A stretch of DNA of 64,000 nt from Frateuria defendens (GTDB lineage Bacteria; Pseudomonadota; Gammaproteobacteria; Xanthomonadales; Rhodanobacteraceae): contig NZ_LFQR01000028.1 in assembly GCF_001182895.1 (NCBI RefSeq), positions 1-64,000 on the forward strand, written 5' to 3'. A program made the translations under genes and the position numbers. The number at the start of each line of letters is the position of its first letter. The stretch's first letter is position 1. Under the pieces are notes generated by a model that saw only the letters and a list, made by a program, of their open reading frames with translations, did not search any database and was not told the DNA's origin. Shown piece after piece: positions 29,133 to 39,793 of the stretch.

Positions 29133-29437
29133 GGCGTTCCTCGTGTCAGGTTTCTCGCACAAATCGTGCGGGGGATTTCTGAGCGTAACTCCATACAGCG
29201 CCAGACCACAAGTTACACCGCAACATCAAACACTCAATAAAATCAAAGACTTGCTACATACGGCACGGTATCGAACGCAACAAAAAATGGTGTGCCCGCG
29301 CACGCAGCCTTCGCTCCCCTTCCCTGGAGCCGATTTCCCCGCTGCATTAATGCGCTAATAGCTCGGTACAAAAGCGCGAACGAGGACGCGCAGCCGCCAC
29401 CCCGTGCCACGCGGCACGGGGTGGGCGGCCCCACTCG
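29133..29437. other. Intergenic region between gyrB and the TPR gene
   Basis: About 300 bases, AT-richer than its surroundings around 29200-29290, which should hold the promoter of the leftward TPR gene. Its right end carries a strong hairpin just beyond gyrB (annotated separately). No gene is supported. Confidence 0.6.
29397..29424 (-). terminator. Hairpin after gyrB
   Basis: A perfect 12-bp stem (CCACCCCGTGCC/GGCACGGGGTGG) with a four-base loop lies 14 bases beyond the gyrB stop. There is no T-run on the minus strand, so it may be a weak terminator or a 3'-end stabiliser. Confidence 0.55.
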
Positions 29438-31924
<2,487 letters not shown>

Positions 31925-31928
31925 TCAA

Positions 31929-33005
31929 TTATAGCAGGCTGGCCAGGTGGCCTTGTTCCACGTGGAACATGCGCGCGGCAACGGCCCGCAAGGCGGGGGA
32001 CACCTCCGTGCCGGTAACCAGTGCCTGCGCATCCGCGGCAACCACCTGCCCTATCACGGCTTCCTGGTGCGCCACATCCAACTCCGACGCCAGGTCGTCG
32101 AGGCAGATCACCGGCCATTCGCCCCGCTGCGCCGCGTACAACGCGGCCTGCGCCAGCAGGCATCCCAGGGCGCTCAGCTTCTCCTGCCCACGGGAAAGAT
32201 GCTCCCGCACCGGGGCATGTTCGAAAACCAGCTGCCAGTCCGCGCGATGCGCCCCCGTGCTGGTATGCCCGCGTGCGAAGTCACGCGAACGAGTGGCCGC
32301 GAGTTGCTCTTCCAAAGGCGCTTCGCTCGACCAGCCGCGTCGGTACCGGAGTTCGACCTTGCCAAGCTCGGGCAGCAAGTGCTGCATCTGCTGCGCCAAC
32401 AAAGGGCGCAGCGCATCGAGGTAACGTTCCCGGTAGCCATCGATCTGCTCGGCGCTGCGCGCCAGCTCGCTCTCCCAGGGCTGGTACTGCTCCGCAGCCA
32501 TGATGCCTTTGCGCAATAGACTGTTGCGCTGTTTCAAGGCCCGTTGGTAGCGGCGCCAGACCGGCAGGAAGTCGTGTTCCACGTGGAACACCCCCCAATC
32601 CAGATAGCGCCGCCGTTCCTCCGCGCCACCGGCGATCAGGGCGTGCGAACCGGGTTCGAAGCACACCACGGCGCAAAGCTGGACCAACTCGCCGAGGGCG
32701 ATGGTCTCGCCATCCTTCCGTGCCAGCCAGCGCCCAGCTTCCCGCCCCAGGCCCAGACGGTGTCTGCCCTCCGACGTGCTGTTCACCTCGGCGAAAATGG
32801 AAAGACTGGCTTCGCCACGCTGCGTCAAAGCCTCCCTGGCACCGCTGCGGAACGAACGGCCGTGCGAGAGCAGGAAGGCGGCTTCGAGCACGCTGGTCTT
32901 GCCTGCCCCGTTGGGGCCAGCAAGCACGTTGATTCCCGGCGCCAAGTCGAGGCGTGCTTCGTCGATGCTGCGCAGGTGGCGCAACTGGAGGGTTTCGAAG
33001 CGCAC
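31929..33005 (-). CDS. recF: DNA replication and repair protein RecF
   Basis: A 358-residue SMC-like ATPase that helps load RecA at single-stranded gaps. Walker A is GPNGAGKT (30-37) in the start MRFETLQLRHLRSIDEARLDL. The C-terminal half carries the ABC signature region (SRGQEKLSALGCLLAQA) and Walker B (PVICLDDLASELD). Translation begins with GTG at 33005. Two perfect parS-like palindromes are embedded in the coding sequence and encode FHVEH in the middle and FHVEQ near the C-terminus. Gene order is that of the classical origin cluster. Confidence 0.95.
   Translation of the reverse strand: MRFETLQLRHLRSIDEARLDLAPGINVLAGPNGAGKTSVLEAAFLLSHGRSFRSGAREALTQRGEASLSIFAEVNSTSEGRHRLGLGREAGRWLARKDGETIALGELVQLCAVVCFEPGSHALIAGGAEERRRYLDWGVFHVEHDFLPVWRRYQRALKQRNSLLRKGIMAAEQYQPWESELARSAEQIDGYRERYLDALRPLLAQQMQHLLPELGKVELRYRRGWSSEAPLEEQLAATRSRDFARGHTSTGAHRADWQLVFEHAPVREHLSRGQEKLSALGCLLAQAALYAAQRGEWPVICLDDLASELDVAHQEAVIGQVVAADAQALVTGTEVSPALRAVAARMFHVEQGHLASLL
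31954..31969. promoter_or_regulatory. parS-like ParB binding site 1
   Basis: The 16-bp perfect palindrome TGTTCCACGTGGAACA equals the parS sequence used by Pseudomonas ParB and differs from the Bacillus consensus only at the symmetric variable positions. It lies in the last codons of recF. An identical site is 606 bases away. ParB spreads from such sites to organise origin segregation. Confidence 0.88.
32575..32590. promoter_or_regulatory. parS-like ParB binding site 2
   Basis: A second exact copy of TGTTCCACGTGGAACA inside recF. Two identical 16-bp palindromes within about 640 bases, both next to the origin genes, are not a chance result and fit chromosomal parS sites. parA and parB themselves are outside this window. 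Confidence 0.88.
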
Positions 33006-33026
33006 GCTTCAAACCCTGCAACGCAG

Positions 33027-33059
33027 AACGCCGGAGCGTCTGGCGACGGCTCCGGCGTT
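33027..33059. repeat. 11-bp inverted repeat between dnaN and recF
   Basis: AACGCCGGAGC and GCTCCGGCGTT form a stem with an 11-base loop in the 95-base gap between recF and dnaN. It could attenuate or process the dnaN-recF transcript. No T-run follows on the minus strand. Confidence 0.55.
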
Positions 33060-33100
33060 GCGGATACGGCTCGGCGCCGTGGCAAAGCGCGCCATGGCGG

Positions 33101-34201
33101 TCAGAGGCGCAGCGGCATGATCACATGGCGGGACTGGTCGTTGTCGTTCTCCTGCACCAGGCAGCTGGACTGCGCGTCGCGCAGGTTCAGGCGCACCTTT
33201 TCCCCATGCAGCGCCGCCAGGGCATCGAGCAGGTAGCCAACGTTGAAACCCACGGAAAGATCGGAAACCGGCGTCTCGGCCTCCACTTCCTCGACGGCCT
33301 CTTCCTGCTCGGGGTTGTGCGCCATGATGCGCAGCCGGGAAGGCGAGAACTCCAGCTTCACGCCGCGGTACTTCTCGTTGGAAAGGATCGCTGCGCGTTG
33401 CAGGGCGCCGCGCAGCACTTCGCGGTCCACGTTAGCCTGCTTGTCGGCGCCGAGCGGAATCACCGCCTCGTAATCCGGGAAGCGGCCGTCGATCAGCTTG
33501 GACGTGAACACCACGTCGCCGCGGCGAACACGCAGGTGATTACGGCCGAATTCCAGTTCCACCTGGCCGTCGCCGGTTTCGAGCAAGCCGACCAACTCGT
33601 TCACGCCTTTGCGCGGAATGATGATCTGGCGTCGGGTAGAAACCTGGCTGTCCAGCTGCGTTTCCTTCAGGGCCAGCCGATGTCCGTCGGTGGCGACGCA
33701 GCGCAGGCTGTGCTCCTGCAGGTCCAGCAGCATGCCGTTCAGGTAGTAGCGCACGTCCTGGTTCGCCATGGCGAAGGCCGTGCTTTCCATCAGGTCGCGC
33801 AGCACTTCTTCCGGCAGGCTCACCTTCTCCACCAGTTCGATCTCCTCGATGGTGGGAAATTCGCTCGACGGCAATGTGGCGAGGGTGAAGCGGCTGCGCC
33901 CGGCATTCAGGGCGGCGCGCTCGCCATTGAGCTTGAGATCGATGCGGGCGCCATCGGGCAAAGCACGCACGATGTCGAACAGCTTGCGGGCGGGAATCGT
34001 GGTTTCGCCGTCGGCCAACTGCTCGGCTGGCGTGCTGGCCACCATTTCCACTTCGAGGTCGGTACCGGTCAGGGTGAGTTTGCCGTCGGCCACCTTGACC
34101 AGCAGATTGGCCAGTACCGGCAGGGTCTGGCGCCGTTCCACCACGCCGACGACTTGCTGCAGCGGCTTCAGTAGAGCTTCTCGTTGGATGCTGAATTGCA
34201 T
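33101..34201 (-). CDS. dnaN: DNA polymerase III sliding clamp (beta subunit)
   Basis: A 366-residue clamp protein with three repeats of the clamp fold, the same length as E. coli DnaN. It begins MQFSIQREALLKPLQQVVGVVERRQTLPVLANL and ends with the conserved VMPLRL, part of the partner-binding pocket. It tethers polymerase III to DNA. It is followed by recF and preceded by the probable origin. Confidence 0.97.
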   Translation of the reverse strand: MQFSIQREALLKPLQQVVGVVERRQTLPVLANLLVKVADGKLTLTGTDLEVEMVASTPAEQLADGETTIPARKLFDIVRALPDGARIDLKLNGERAALNAGRSRFTLATLPSSEFPTIEEIELVEKVSLPEEVLRDLMESTAFAMANQDVRYYLNGMLLDLQEHSLRCVATDGHRLALKETQLDSQVSTRRQIIIPRKGVNELVGLLETGDGQVELEFGRNHLRVRRGDVVFTSKLIDGRFPDYEAVIPLGADKQANVDREVLRGALQRAAILSNEKYRGVKLEFSPSRLRIMAHNPEQEEAVEEVEAETPVSDLSVGFNVGYLLDALAALHGEKVRLNLRDAQSSCLVQENDNDQSRHVIMPLRL

Positions 34202-34441
34202 GGGCTGCGCTTCCCTACCTGCTGTTCTGTTTTTTAAAAAAGAAGAATGGTGGTTGTTTTTGTCTCTGTGGATAACCGCTTTTACGGATTTTATCCTTAT
34301 GAATCATTGGCTTGAGCGTCAATCGCCATGTGGATGGCAGCGCACTTACGCTGTGCACCAGATGTGGATAACTCAGACCCCCGATTCATCCACCTATTAT
34401 CCACAGCTTGCCCCAGCACTTTTCAAGCGGTTATCCCGAAA
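34202..34441. other. oriC: Probable chromosomal replication origin (oriC)
   Basis: The 240-base gap between dnaN and dnaA is far richer in A+T than its surroundings. It holds perfect DnaA boxes TGTGGATAA at 34267-34275 and 34363-34371 and TTATCCACA at 34397-34405. Near matches lie at 34329-34337 (TGTGGATGG), 34386-34394 (TCATCCACC) and 34431-34439 (TTATCCCGA). The stretch 34225-34262 next to dnaN is made of T and A runs and is a good unwinding-element candidate. The functional Xanthomonas campestris origin has been mapped to the same dnaA-dnaN gap. Confidence 0.85.
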
Positions 34442-35791
34442 TCAGCCGGTGAGGATGCGGATCAGCTGCTCCCAGTCCTGGCGCATCCGCGCGTCCGCCT
34501 CGCACAGCTTCTTGATGGTGCGGCAGGCGTGCAGCACGGTGGTGTGGTCGCGCCCGCCGAAGCCCTCGCCGATCTCCGGCAGGCTGTGTTCGGTGAGTTC
34601 CTTGGACAGCGCCATGGCGATCTGCCGCGGCCGCGCCAGCGAGCGCACGCGGCGCTTGGAGAGCAGGTCCTGCAGGCGCACCTGGTAGTAGTCGGCCACG
34701 ATCTTCTGGATGTTGGGTACCGTGACGGCCTGGGCGTGGGTGGCCAGCAGGTCGCGCAGGGTTTCCTCGGCGAAGTCGGTGGTGATCGGGCGGCCGAAGA
34801 AATTGGCCTTGGCCACCAGCGTGTTGAGCGCGCCTTCCAGGTCGCGCACGTTGGAGCGGATGCGCTTGGCCAGCAGCATCGCCACGCTCTCGTTGAGCTC
34901 CACGCCCCGCTCCTGCGCCTTGGCCAGCAGGATCGCGGCGCGGGTCTCGAAGTCCGGCGGCTCGATCGCCACCGACAGGCCCCAGCCCAGGCGCGATTTC
35001 AGGCGCGGCTCGAGCTTGTCCACTTCCTTCGGGTAGCGGTCGCAGGTGAGGATGATCTGCTGCTTGCCCTCGAACAGCGCGTTGAAGGTGTGGAAGAACT
35101 CCTCCTGCGTGGTGTCCTTGCCGGCGAAGAACTGGATGTCGTCGATCAGCAGCGCGTCCACGGTGCGGAAGCGGCGCTTGAACTCGTCCATGTTCTTGGT
35201 GCGCAGGGCTTCGATCATCGAGCCGACGAACTGTTCCGAGCGCAGGTACATCACCTTGCAGTCCGGGTTGCGCTCGCGCATCAGGTTGCCGGCGGCGTGC
35301 ATCAGGTGGGTCTTGCCGAGGCCCGTGCCGCCGTACAGCAGCAGTGGGTTGTAGGCGCGGCCGGGGTTCATCGCCACCTGCATGGCGGCGGCCTTGCCGA
35401 GCTGGTTGGACTTGCCCTCGACGAAGGTCTCGAAGGTGTAGTGCGGGTCGAGGTTGTGCACGAAGGCCGGTGCCGGTGCCGGGGCCGGTTCGGCGCCGGC
35501 GCTGCGCGCGGCGGCGGGCGCCGGCTTGGCGGCGGGGGCGGCCGCGCGCGGCGCGTTGGAGCCGACATCCAGCCTCACCACGAGCGGCTGGCCGGCCAGT
35601 TGGCCGAGCAGGGTCTCGATGGTCGCCTGGTAGCGCTCGCGCACGGTGTCCAGCGTGTAGCTGTTCGGCGCGAACAGCTGTACGCCGGAAGCGTCTTCAC
35701 GGGCCTGCAGTGGCATCAGCCAGGTGTGCAGTTCCTCGGCGCTCAATTGGCCTTCGAGGCGCTCAAGGCAGCGCCGCCACAGATCACTCAT
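34442..35791 (-). CDS. dnaA: Chromosomal replication initiator DnaA
   Basis: A 449-residue initiator. Domain I covers about residues 1-85 ([25 protein letters not shown]), followed by an Ala/Pro-rich linker. The AAA+ core has Walker A ([13 protein letters not shown]) and Walker B ([12 protein letters not shown]). The DNA-binding domain IV carries [15 protein letters not shown] and the signature [14 protein letters not shown]. The ATG at 35791 gives the family N-terminus (MSDLW); an in-frame TTG five codons upstream is less likely. It lies beside the probable oriC and divergent from rpmH. Confidence 0.97.
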   Translation of the reverse strand: MSDLWRRCLERLEGQLSAEELHTWLMPLQAREDASGVQLFAPNSYTLDTVRERYQATIETLLGQLAGQPLVVRLDVGSNAPRAAAPAAKPAPAAARSAGAEPAPAPAPAFVHNLDPHYTFETFVEGKSNQLGKAAAMQVAMNPGRAYNPLLLYGGTGLGKTHLMHAAGNLMRERNPDCKVMYLRSEQFVGSMIEALRTKNMDEFKRRFRTVDALLIDDIQFFAGKDTTQEEFFHTFNALFEGKQQIILTCDRYPKEVDKLEPRLKSRLGWGLSVAIEPPDFETRAAILLAKAQERGVELNESVAMLLAKRIRSNVRDLEGALNTLVAKANFFGRPITTDFAEETLRDLLATHAQAVTVPNIQKIVADYYQVRLQDLLSKRRVRSLARPRQIAMALSKELTEHSLPEIGEGFGGRDHTTVLHACRTIKKLCEADARMRQDWEQLIRILTG

Positions 35792-35879
35792 GGGATAGGT
35801 CTTCAACCACGTTGGAAGGGCGCCGACGCGCCGGGTGGGTCGGCCAGTCTAGCAGCAGGGAAGGTGCTTGGCGGCATGG

Positions 35880-35898
35880 ATATCCACAGCTATCCACA
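35880..35898. promoter_or_regulatory. Pair of DnaA-box-like sites upstream of dnaA
   Basis: ATATCCACA (35880-35888) and CTATCCACA (35890-35898) are each one mismatch from the DnaA box TTATCCACA and lie one base apart, between dnaA and the rpmH promoter. They may serve dnaA autoregulation or a second cluster of the origin, as in bipartite origins. Confidence 0.7.
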
Positions 35899-35917
35899 GG
35901 ATGTCCAAGGCCGGTGT

Positions 35918-35947
35918 TTGACAGGAGCGCGCCAAACCCCGCATACT
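35918..35947 (+). promoter_or_regulatory. Sigma-70 type promoter of rpmH
   Basis: A perfect -35 TTGACA (35918-35923) is followed after 18 bases by CATACT (35942-35947), a four-of-six match to the -10 hexamer. The start of transcription would be near 35954, about 32 bases before the rpmH ATG. The upstream DnaA boxes could modulate it. Confidence 0.72.
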
Positions 35948-35985
35948 CGCAAACCTTTTTACCGACATACTCCCTGGAGCCAGCC

Positions 35986-36120
35986 ATGAAGCGGACCTTC
36001 CAGCCCAGCAAGCTCAAGCGCGCCCGCACCCACGGCTTCCGTGCCCGCATGGCCACCGCCGACGGCCGCAAGATCCTCAGCGCCCGCCGCGCCAAGGGTC
36101 GCAAGCGCCTGATCCCGTAA
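35986..36120 (+). CDS. rpmH: 50S ribosomal protein L34
   Basis: A 44-residue, strongly basic ribosomal protein beginning [20 protein letters not shown] and ending GRKRLIP. It is preceded by CTGGAG and followed 13 bases later by rnpA, the near-universal bacterial pair beside dnaA. Confidence 0.98.
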   Translation: MKRTFQPSKLKRARTHGFRARMATADGRKILSARRAKGRKRLIP

Positions 36121-36133
36121 GCGGCACGCCATC

Positions 36134-36514
36134 GTGCATGCCGCCGGCCTGCCGCGCGAAGCGCGACTTCGCCGCGCCGGTGACTTCGCCGCCATGCGTC
36201 AAGCCAGCGGCCGCTTCGGCGGCCGCTGTTTTTCTGTGCGTTTTCGTCCCAACGGACTCGATCACGCCCGGCTCGGCATGGCCGTGTCCCGGCGCGTGTC
36301 CAAGCGCGCGGTGGAGCGCAACCGCATCAAGCGTCTGCTGCGCGAGTCGTTCCGGCACCATCGCCATCGCCTGCCCGCCTTCGACGTGCTGGTGATTGCC
36401 CGCGAGTCGGCGACCAGCCTGCCTGGCCCCGCCCTGCTGGCGGAGATCGAGGCGCTGTGGCGGCGCCTGCCGCCGTTGAAGCCCTCCGACGGCCCCGGCA
36501 CAATCGCGTGCTGA
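36134..36514 (+). CDS. rnpA: Ribonuclease P protein component
   Basis: A 126-residue basic protein that assists the RNase P RNA in maturing tRNA 5' ends. The signature RNR block is present: SRRVSKRAVERNRIKRLLRE. The likely start is the GTG at 36134 (VHAAGLPREARLRRAGDF), because the nearby ATG at 36138 is out of frame. No yidD gene is present in the 58 bases before yidC, although many bacteria place one there. Confidence 0.93.
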   Translation: MHAAGLPREARLRRAGDFAAMRQASGRFGGRCFSVRFRPNGLDHARLGMAVSRRVSKRAVERNRIKRLLRESFRHHRHRLPAFDVLVIARESATSLPGPALLAEIEALWRRLPPLKPSDGPGTIAC

Positions 36515-36572
36515 CCTTCCCTCCCGTTTCTCCGCGACGCATGCCTGCGACGCCTGCCGGAACTGTTCCGCG

Positions 36573-38273
36573 ATGAACCAAACGCGCACGTTTCTCCTGT
36601 TCGCCCTGGTGGCAGTGGCTTATCTGCTGTGGATGGCTTGGGACAAGGACTACGGTCCGAAGCCGCCGGCCGCGTCGCCCGCTGCGGCGGCCAGCGCGAG
36701 CCCCGGCGCCGACGGCGGCGTGCCGAGCGCGAGCGGCGGCGGCGCGCCGGCTGCGGTGCCGAGCGGCGCCGCGGGCCAGGCCGGTTCGGGGCAGTTGATC
36801 ACCGTCAGCACCGACGTGCTGCGCCTCACCGTGGACACCCGCGGCGGCAGCGTGGTGCGCTCGGAACTGCTGCACTACCCGGCCGAGCCGCGCACCAAGA
36901 AGACGCCCGAGCCGGCGCCGGTGCGCCTGCTGGACGAGGAGGGCAAGCAGTTCTTCGCCGCGCAGAGCGGCCTGGTGAGCAGCCAGGGGCCGGCGCCCGA
37001 CCACCGCGCGCTGTTCCAGTCCGCGCAGGGGAGCTACCAGCTCGCCGACGGCCAGAACGAGCTCAAGGTCGACCTCGCCTGGCAGGATGCGGCGGGCCTC
37101 AAGGTCACCAAGACCTACACGCTCAAACGCGGCAGCTACGTGGTGGAGCTCGCGCAGAAGATCGACAACGGCTCCGGCACACCCTGGCAGGGCAATGCCT
37201 ACGAGCAGCTGCAGCGCGTGGCGCCGCCGCAGGAGCGCAACTGGCTGCAGAACTTCACCGACCCGGCCGCGCACAGCTTCCTCGGCGCCGGCTGGTACAG
37301 CCCGGAAGACAAGTTCGACGAGCTGCCCTTCGCCGACTTCCAGAAGAAGCCGCTGAACAAGCCGATCACCGGCGGCTGGGCGGCGATGCTGCAGCACTAC
37401 TTCTTCGTCGCCTGGATCCCGCCGGCCACCGAGGCGGCCAGCTACGCCACTACCGTGGTCAATCCCGACACCGCACAGCCGCTCTACCTGATCCGCACCG
37501 TCGGTCCCGCGCTCAACGTGGCGCCGGGCCAGAGCGCGACCAGCAGTGCGCGGCTGTACGTGGGCCCGAAGCTGCAGGGCACGCTGGACGCGATCGCGCC
37601 GGGCCTGGAGCTGACCACCAACTACGGCTGGCTCACCGTGATCTCGCAGCCGCTGCACAAGTTGCTGTCGTGGCTGCAGGCGATCTGCGGCAACTGGGGC
37701 CTGGCGATCATCCTGCTGGTGCTGATCCTCAAGGCCGCGATGTGGAAGCTCACCGCCGCGCAGTTCCGCTCCGGCGCGCGCATGCGCAAGCTGCAGCCGC
37801 GCGTGCAGGCGCTGCGCGAGCGCTACGGCGACGACAAGATGAAGCTGCAGCAGGCGATGATGGAGCTGTACAAGAAGGAGAAGGTGAACCCGATGAGCGG
37901 CTGCCTGCCGATCCTCATCACTTTCCCGGTGTTCCTCGGCCTCTATCGCGTGCTGATGGAGAGCGTGGAGTTGCGCCAGGCGCCGTTCTTCGGCTGGATC
38001 CACGATCTCTCCGCACCCGACCCGTTCTTCGTGCTGCCGGCGATCTACGTGCTGGTGATGCTGGCCACGCAGTGGCTCACGCCCACCACTGGCATGGACC
38101 CGGCGCAGGCGAAGATGATGAAGGTGATGCCGATCCTGTTCGCCGTGCTGTTCGCCTTCTTCCCGGCCGGCCTGGTGCTGTACTGGGTGATCAACGGCGC
38201 CACCAGCCTGGCCCAGCAGTGGTACATCACCCGCCAGGTCGAGCGCGCCGAGCAGAAGGCCAAGACCGCCTGA
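36573..38273 (+). CDS. yidC: Membrane protein insertase YidC
   Basis: A 566-residue insertase. The N-terminal signal-anchor (TRTFLLFALVAVAYLLWMAW) is followed by an Ala/Gly-rich linker and the large periplasmic domain to about residue 345. The conserved five-helix core has PMSGCLPILITFPVFLGLYRVL near helix 3 and a C-terminal LYWVINGATSLAQQWYI. The hydrophilic-groove Arg of helix 1 falls in AAQFRSGARMRKLQP. It inserts and folds inner-membrane proteins with or without SecYEG. It is slightly longer than E. coli YidC (548). Confidence 0.97.
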   Translation: MNQTRTFLLFALVAVAYLLWMAWDKDYGPKPPAASPAAAASASPGADGGVPSASGGGAPAAVPSGAAGQAGSGQLITVSTDVLRLTVDTRGGSVVRSELLHYPAEPRTKKTPEPAPVRLLDEEGKQFFAAQSGLVSSQGPAPDHRALFQSAQGSYQLADGQNELKVDLAWQDAAGLKVTKTYTLKRGSYVVELAQKIDNGSGTPWQGNAYEQLQRVAPPQERNWLQNFTDPAAHSFLGAGWYSPEDKFDELPFADFQKKPLNKPITGGWAAMLQHYFFVAWIPPATEAASYATTVVNPDTAQPLYLIRTVGPALNVAPGQSATSSARLYVGPKLQGTLDAIAPGLELTTNYGWLTVISQPLHKLLSWLQAICGNWGLAIILLVLILKAAMWKLTAAQFRSGARMRKLQPRVQALRERYGDDKMKLQQAMMELYKKEKVNPMSGCLPILITFPVFLGLYRVLMESVELRQAPFFGWIHDLSAPDPFFVLPAIYVLVMLATQWLTPTTGMDPAQAKMMKVMPILFAVLFAFFPAGLVLYWVINGATSLAQQWYITRQVERAEQKAKTA

Positions 38274-38301
38274 GCCGGATCACGACCCGGCCCGTGACGC
38301 C

Positions 38302-38327
38302 AGCCGCGGTGGGCAACCACCGCGGCT
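38302..38327. terminator. Hairpin between yidC and mnmE
   Basis: AGCCGCGGTGG and CCACCGCGGCT form a perfect 11-bp stem with a GCAA tetraloop. It is followed by GCTTCGTTT on the plus strand, a weak T-rich tail. It probably attenuates readthrough from yidC into mnmE. Confidence 0.65.
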
Positions 38328-38351
38328 GCTTCGTTTAGAGTGACCGCCAGC

Positions 38352-39695
38352 ATGAGCACCGTCGCCACCGACACCATCGCCGCCATCGCCAGCGGCACCG
38401 CCGCGGCCGGCGTGGGCGTGCTGCGCGTGTCGGGGCCGGCGGCGCCGGCCATCGCGCAGGTCCTGCTCGGCCGGGCGCCGGCGCCGCGCCATGCGCACTT
38501 CGCCGCCTTCCGCGAGGCCGACGGCACGCTGATCGACCGCGGCCTGCTGCTGTACTTCCCCGCTCCCGCCTCCTACACCGGCGAGCACGTGCTGGAACTG
38601 CAAGGCCACGGCAGCCCGGTGCTGCTCGATGCGCTGTTGCGCCGGGTCTGTGCGCTGGGCGCGCGGCTGGCGCGGCCGGGCGAGTTCACCGAGCGCGCGT
38701 TCTTGAACGGCAAGCTCGACCTGGCCCAGGCCGAGGCGGTGGCCGACCTCGTCGCCGCCCGCTCGCAGACCGCGGCGCGCGCGGCGCTGGCCTCGATGGA
38801 GGGTGCCTTCTCGCGGCGGGTCGAGGCCCTGCTGCAGGCGCTGATCGCGCTGCGCGTGCACATCGAGGCGGCGATCGATTTCCCGGAGGAGGAGATCGAC
38901 TTCCTCGCCGACCCGGCGATCACCCGGCAGCTCGATGCGCTGCGCACGCGGCTGGCCGAGCTGCTGCGCGAGGCACAGCGCGGCCTGCGCCTCACCGATG
39001 GCCTCAAGGTGGCCATTGTCGGCCGGCCCAACACGGGCAAGTCCAGCCTGCTCAACGCGCTGGCCGGCAGCGAGCGCGCCATCGTCACCGACATCGCCGG
39101 CACCACCCGCGACGTGCTGCGCGAGAGCGTGAACCTGGACGGCATCGCGCTGGAGCTGGCCGACACCGCCGGCCTGCGCGAGAGCGCCGACCCGGTCGAG
39201 CGCGAAGGTGTGCGCCGCGCGCGCGGCGAATTGCAGCGCGCCGACGTGGTGCTGCTGGTGACGGATGCGTCGCACGCTGCGGCGGACCTCGCCCTGCTAG
39301 CCGAATTGCCCCCAGGCATCGAGCGGCGGGTGCTGGTGAACAAGATCGACGTGGACGGAGCGTCCCCGCAACACGAACTCCGCGACGGCCTCGACTGGCT
39401 GTGGCTCTCGGCCCGCACCGGCGCCGGCCTCGCCGCCCTGAGCGATCACTTGAAGCGCCTGGCCGGCCACGGCGGCGAAGGTGCCTTCAGCGCCCGCCGC
39501 CGCCACATACTGGCGCTGGAGCGGGTTGGCGAGCATCTCGATACCGCGGCGGACATGCTCGCCGCCACCCGCGCCGGTGAGCTGGCCGCCGAGGAACTGC
39601 GCCAGGCGCAGCAGGCGTTGGGCGAGATTACCGGCGCCTACAGCAGCGACGATCTGCTGGGGGCGATCTTCTCCAGCTTCTGCATCGGGAAGTAG
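38352..39695 (+). CDS. mnmE: tRNA modification GTPase MnmE
   Basis: A 447-residue GTPase that with MnmG modifies the wobble uridine of several tRNAs. It has the N-terminal tetrahydrofolate-binding domain (SGTAAAGVGVLRVSGP), an inserted G domain with Walker A GRPNTGKS (224-231), DIAGTTRD and DTAGLRE, and the C-terminal CIGK with the catalytic Cys. The ATG at 38352 gives the usual start; a GTG four codons upstream is in frame. mnmG, rsmG and parAB, which follow in many gammaproteobacteria, do not follow here: the next genes are accessory. Confidence 0.97.
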   Translation: MSTVATDTIAAIASGTAAAGVGVLRVSGPAAPAIAQVLLGRAPAPRHAHFAAFREADGTLIDRGLLLYFPAPASYTGEHVLELQGHGSPVLLDALLRRVCALGARLARPGEFTERAFLNGKLDLAQAEAVADLVAARSQTAARAALASMEGAFSRRVEALLQALIALRVHIEAAIDFPEEEIDFLADPAITRQLDALRTRLAELLREAQRGLRLTDGLKVAIVGRPNTGKSSLLNALAGSERAIVTDIAGTTRDVLRESVNLDGIALELADTAGLRESADPVEREGVRRARGELQRADVVLLVTDASHAAADLALLAELPPGIERRVLVNKIDVDGASPQHELRDGLDWLWLSARTGAGLAALSDHLKRLAGHGGEGAFSARRRHILALERVGEHLDTAADMLAATRAGELAAEELRQAQQALGEITGAYSSDDLLGAIFSSFCIGK

Positions 39696-39793
39696 ATTCA
39701 AGTCTTGATCCGCCCCGGGTTTCCCGGCGGCTGTTTGGTTTGAGTCACGCCGCCTCGGGCAGCATGGCCTGCTACTGCGCATCGCCGCGGCAC

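Noticed and set aside
36515-36572. Looked for yidD between rnpA and yidC
   Set aside because: The gap is only 58 bases; yidD is absent here, which may be normal for this lineage.
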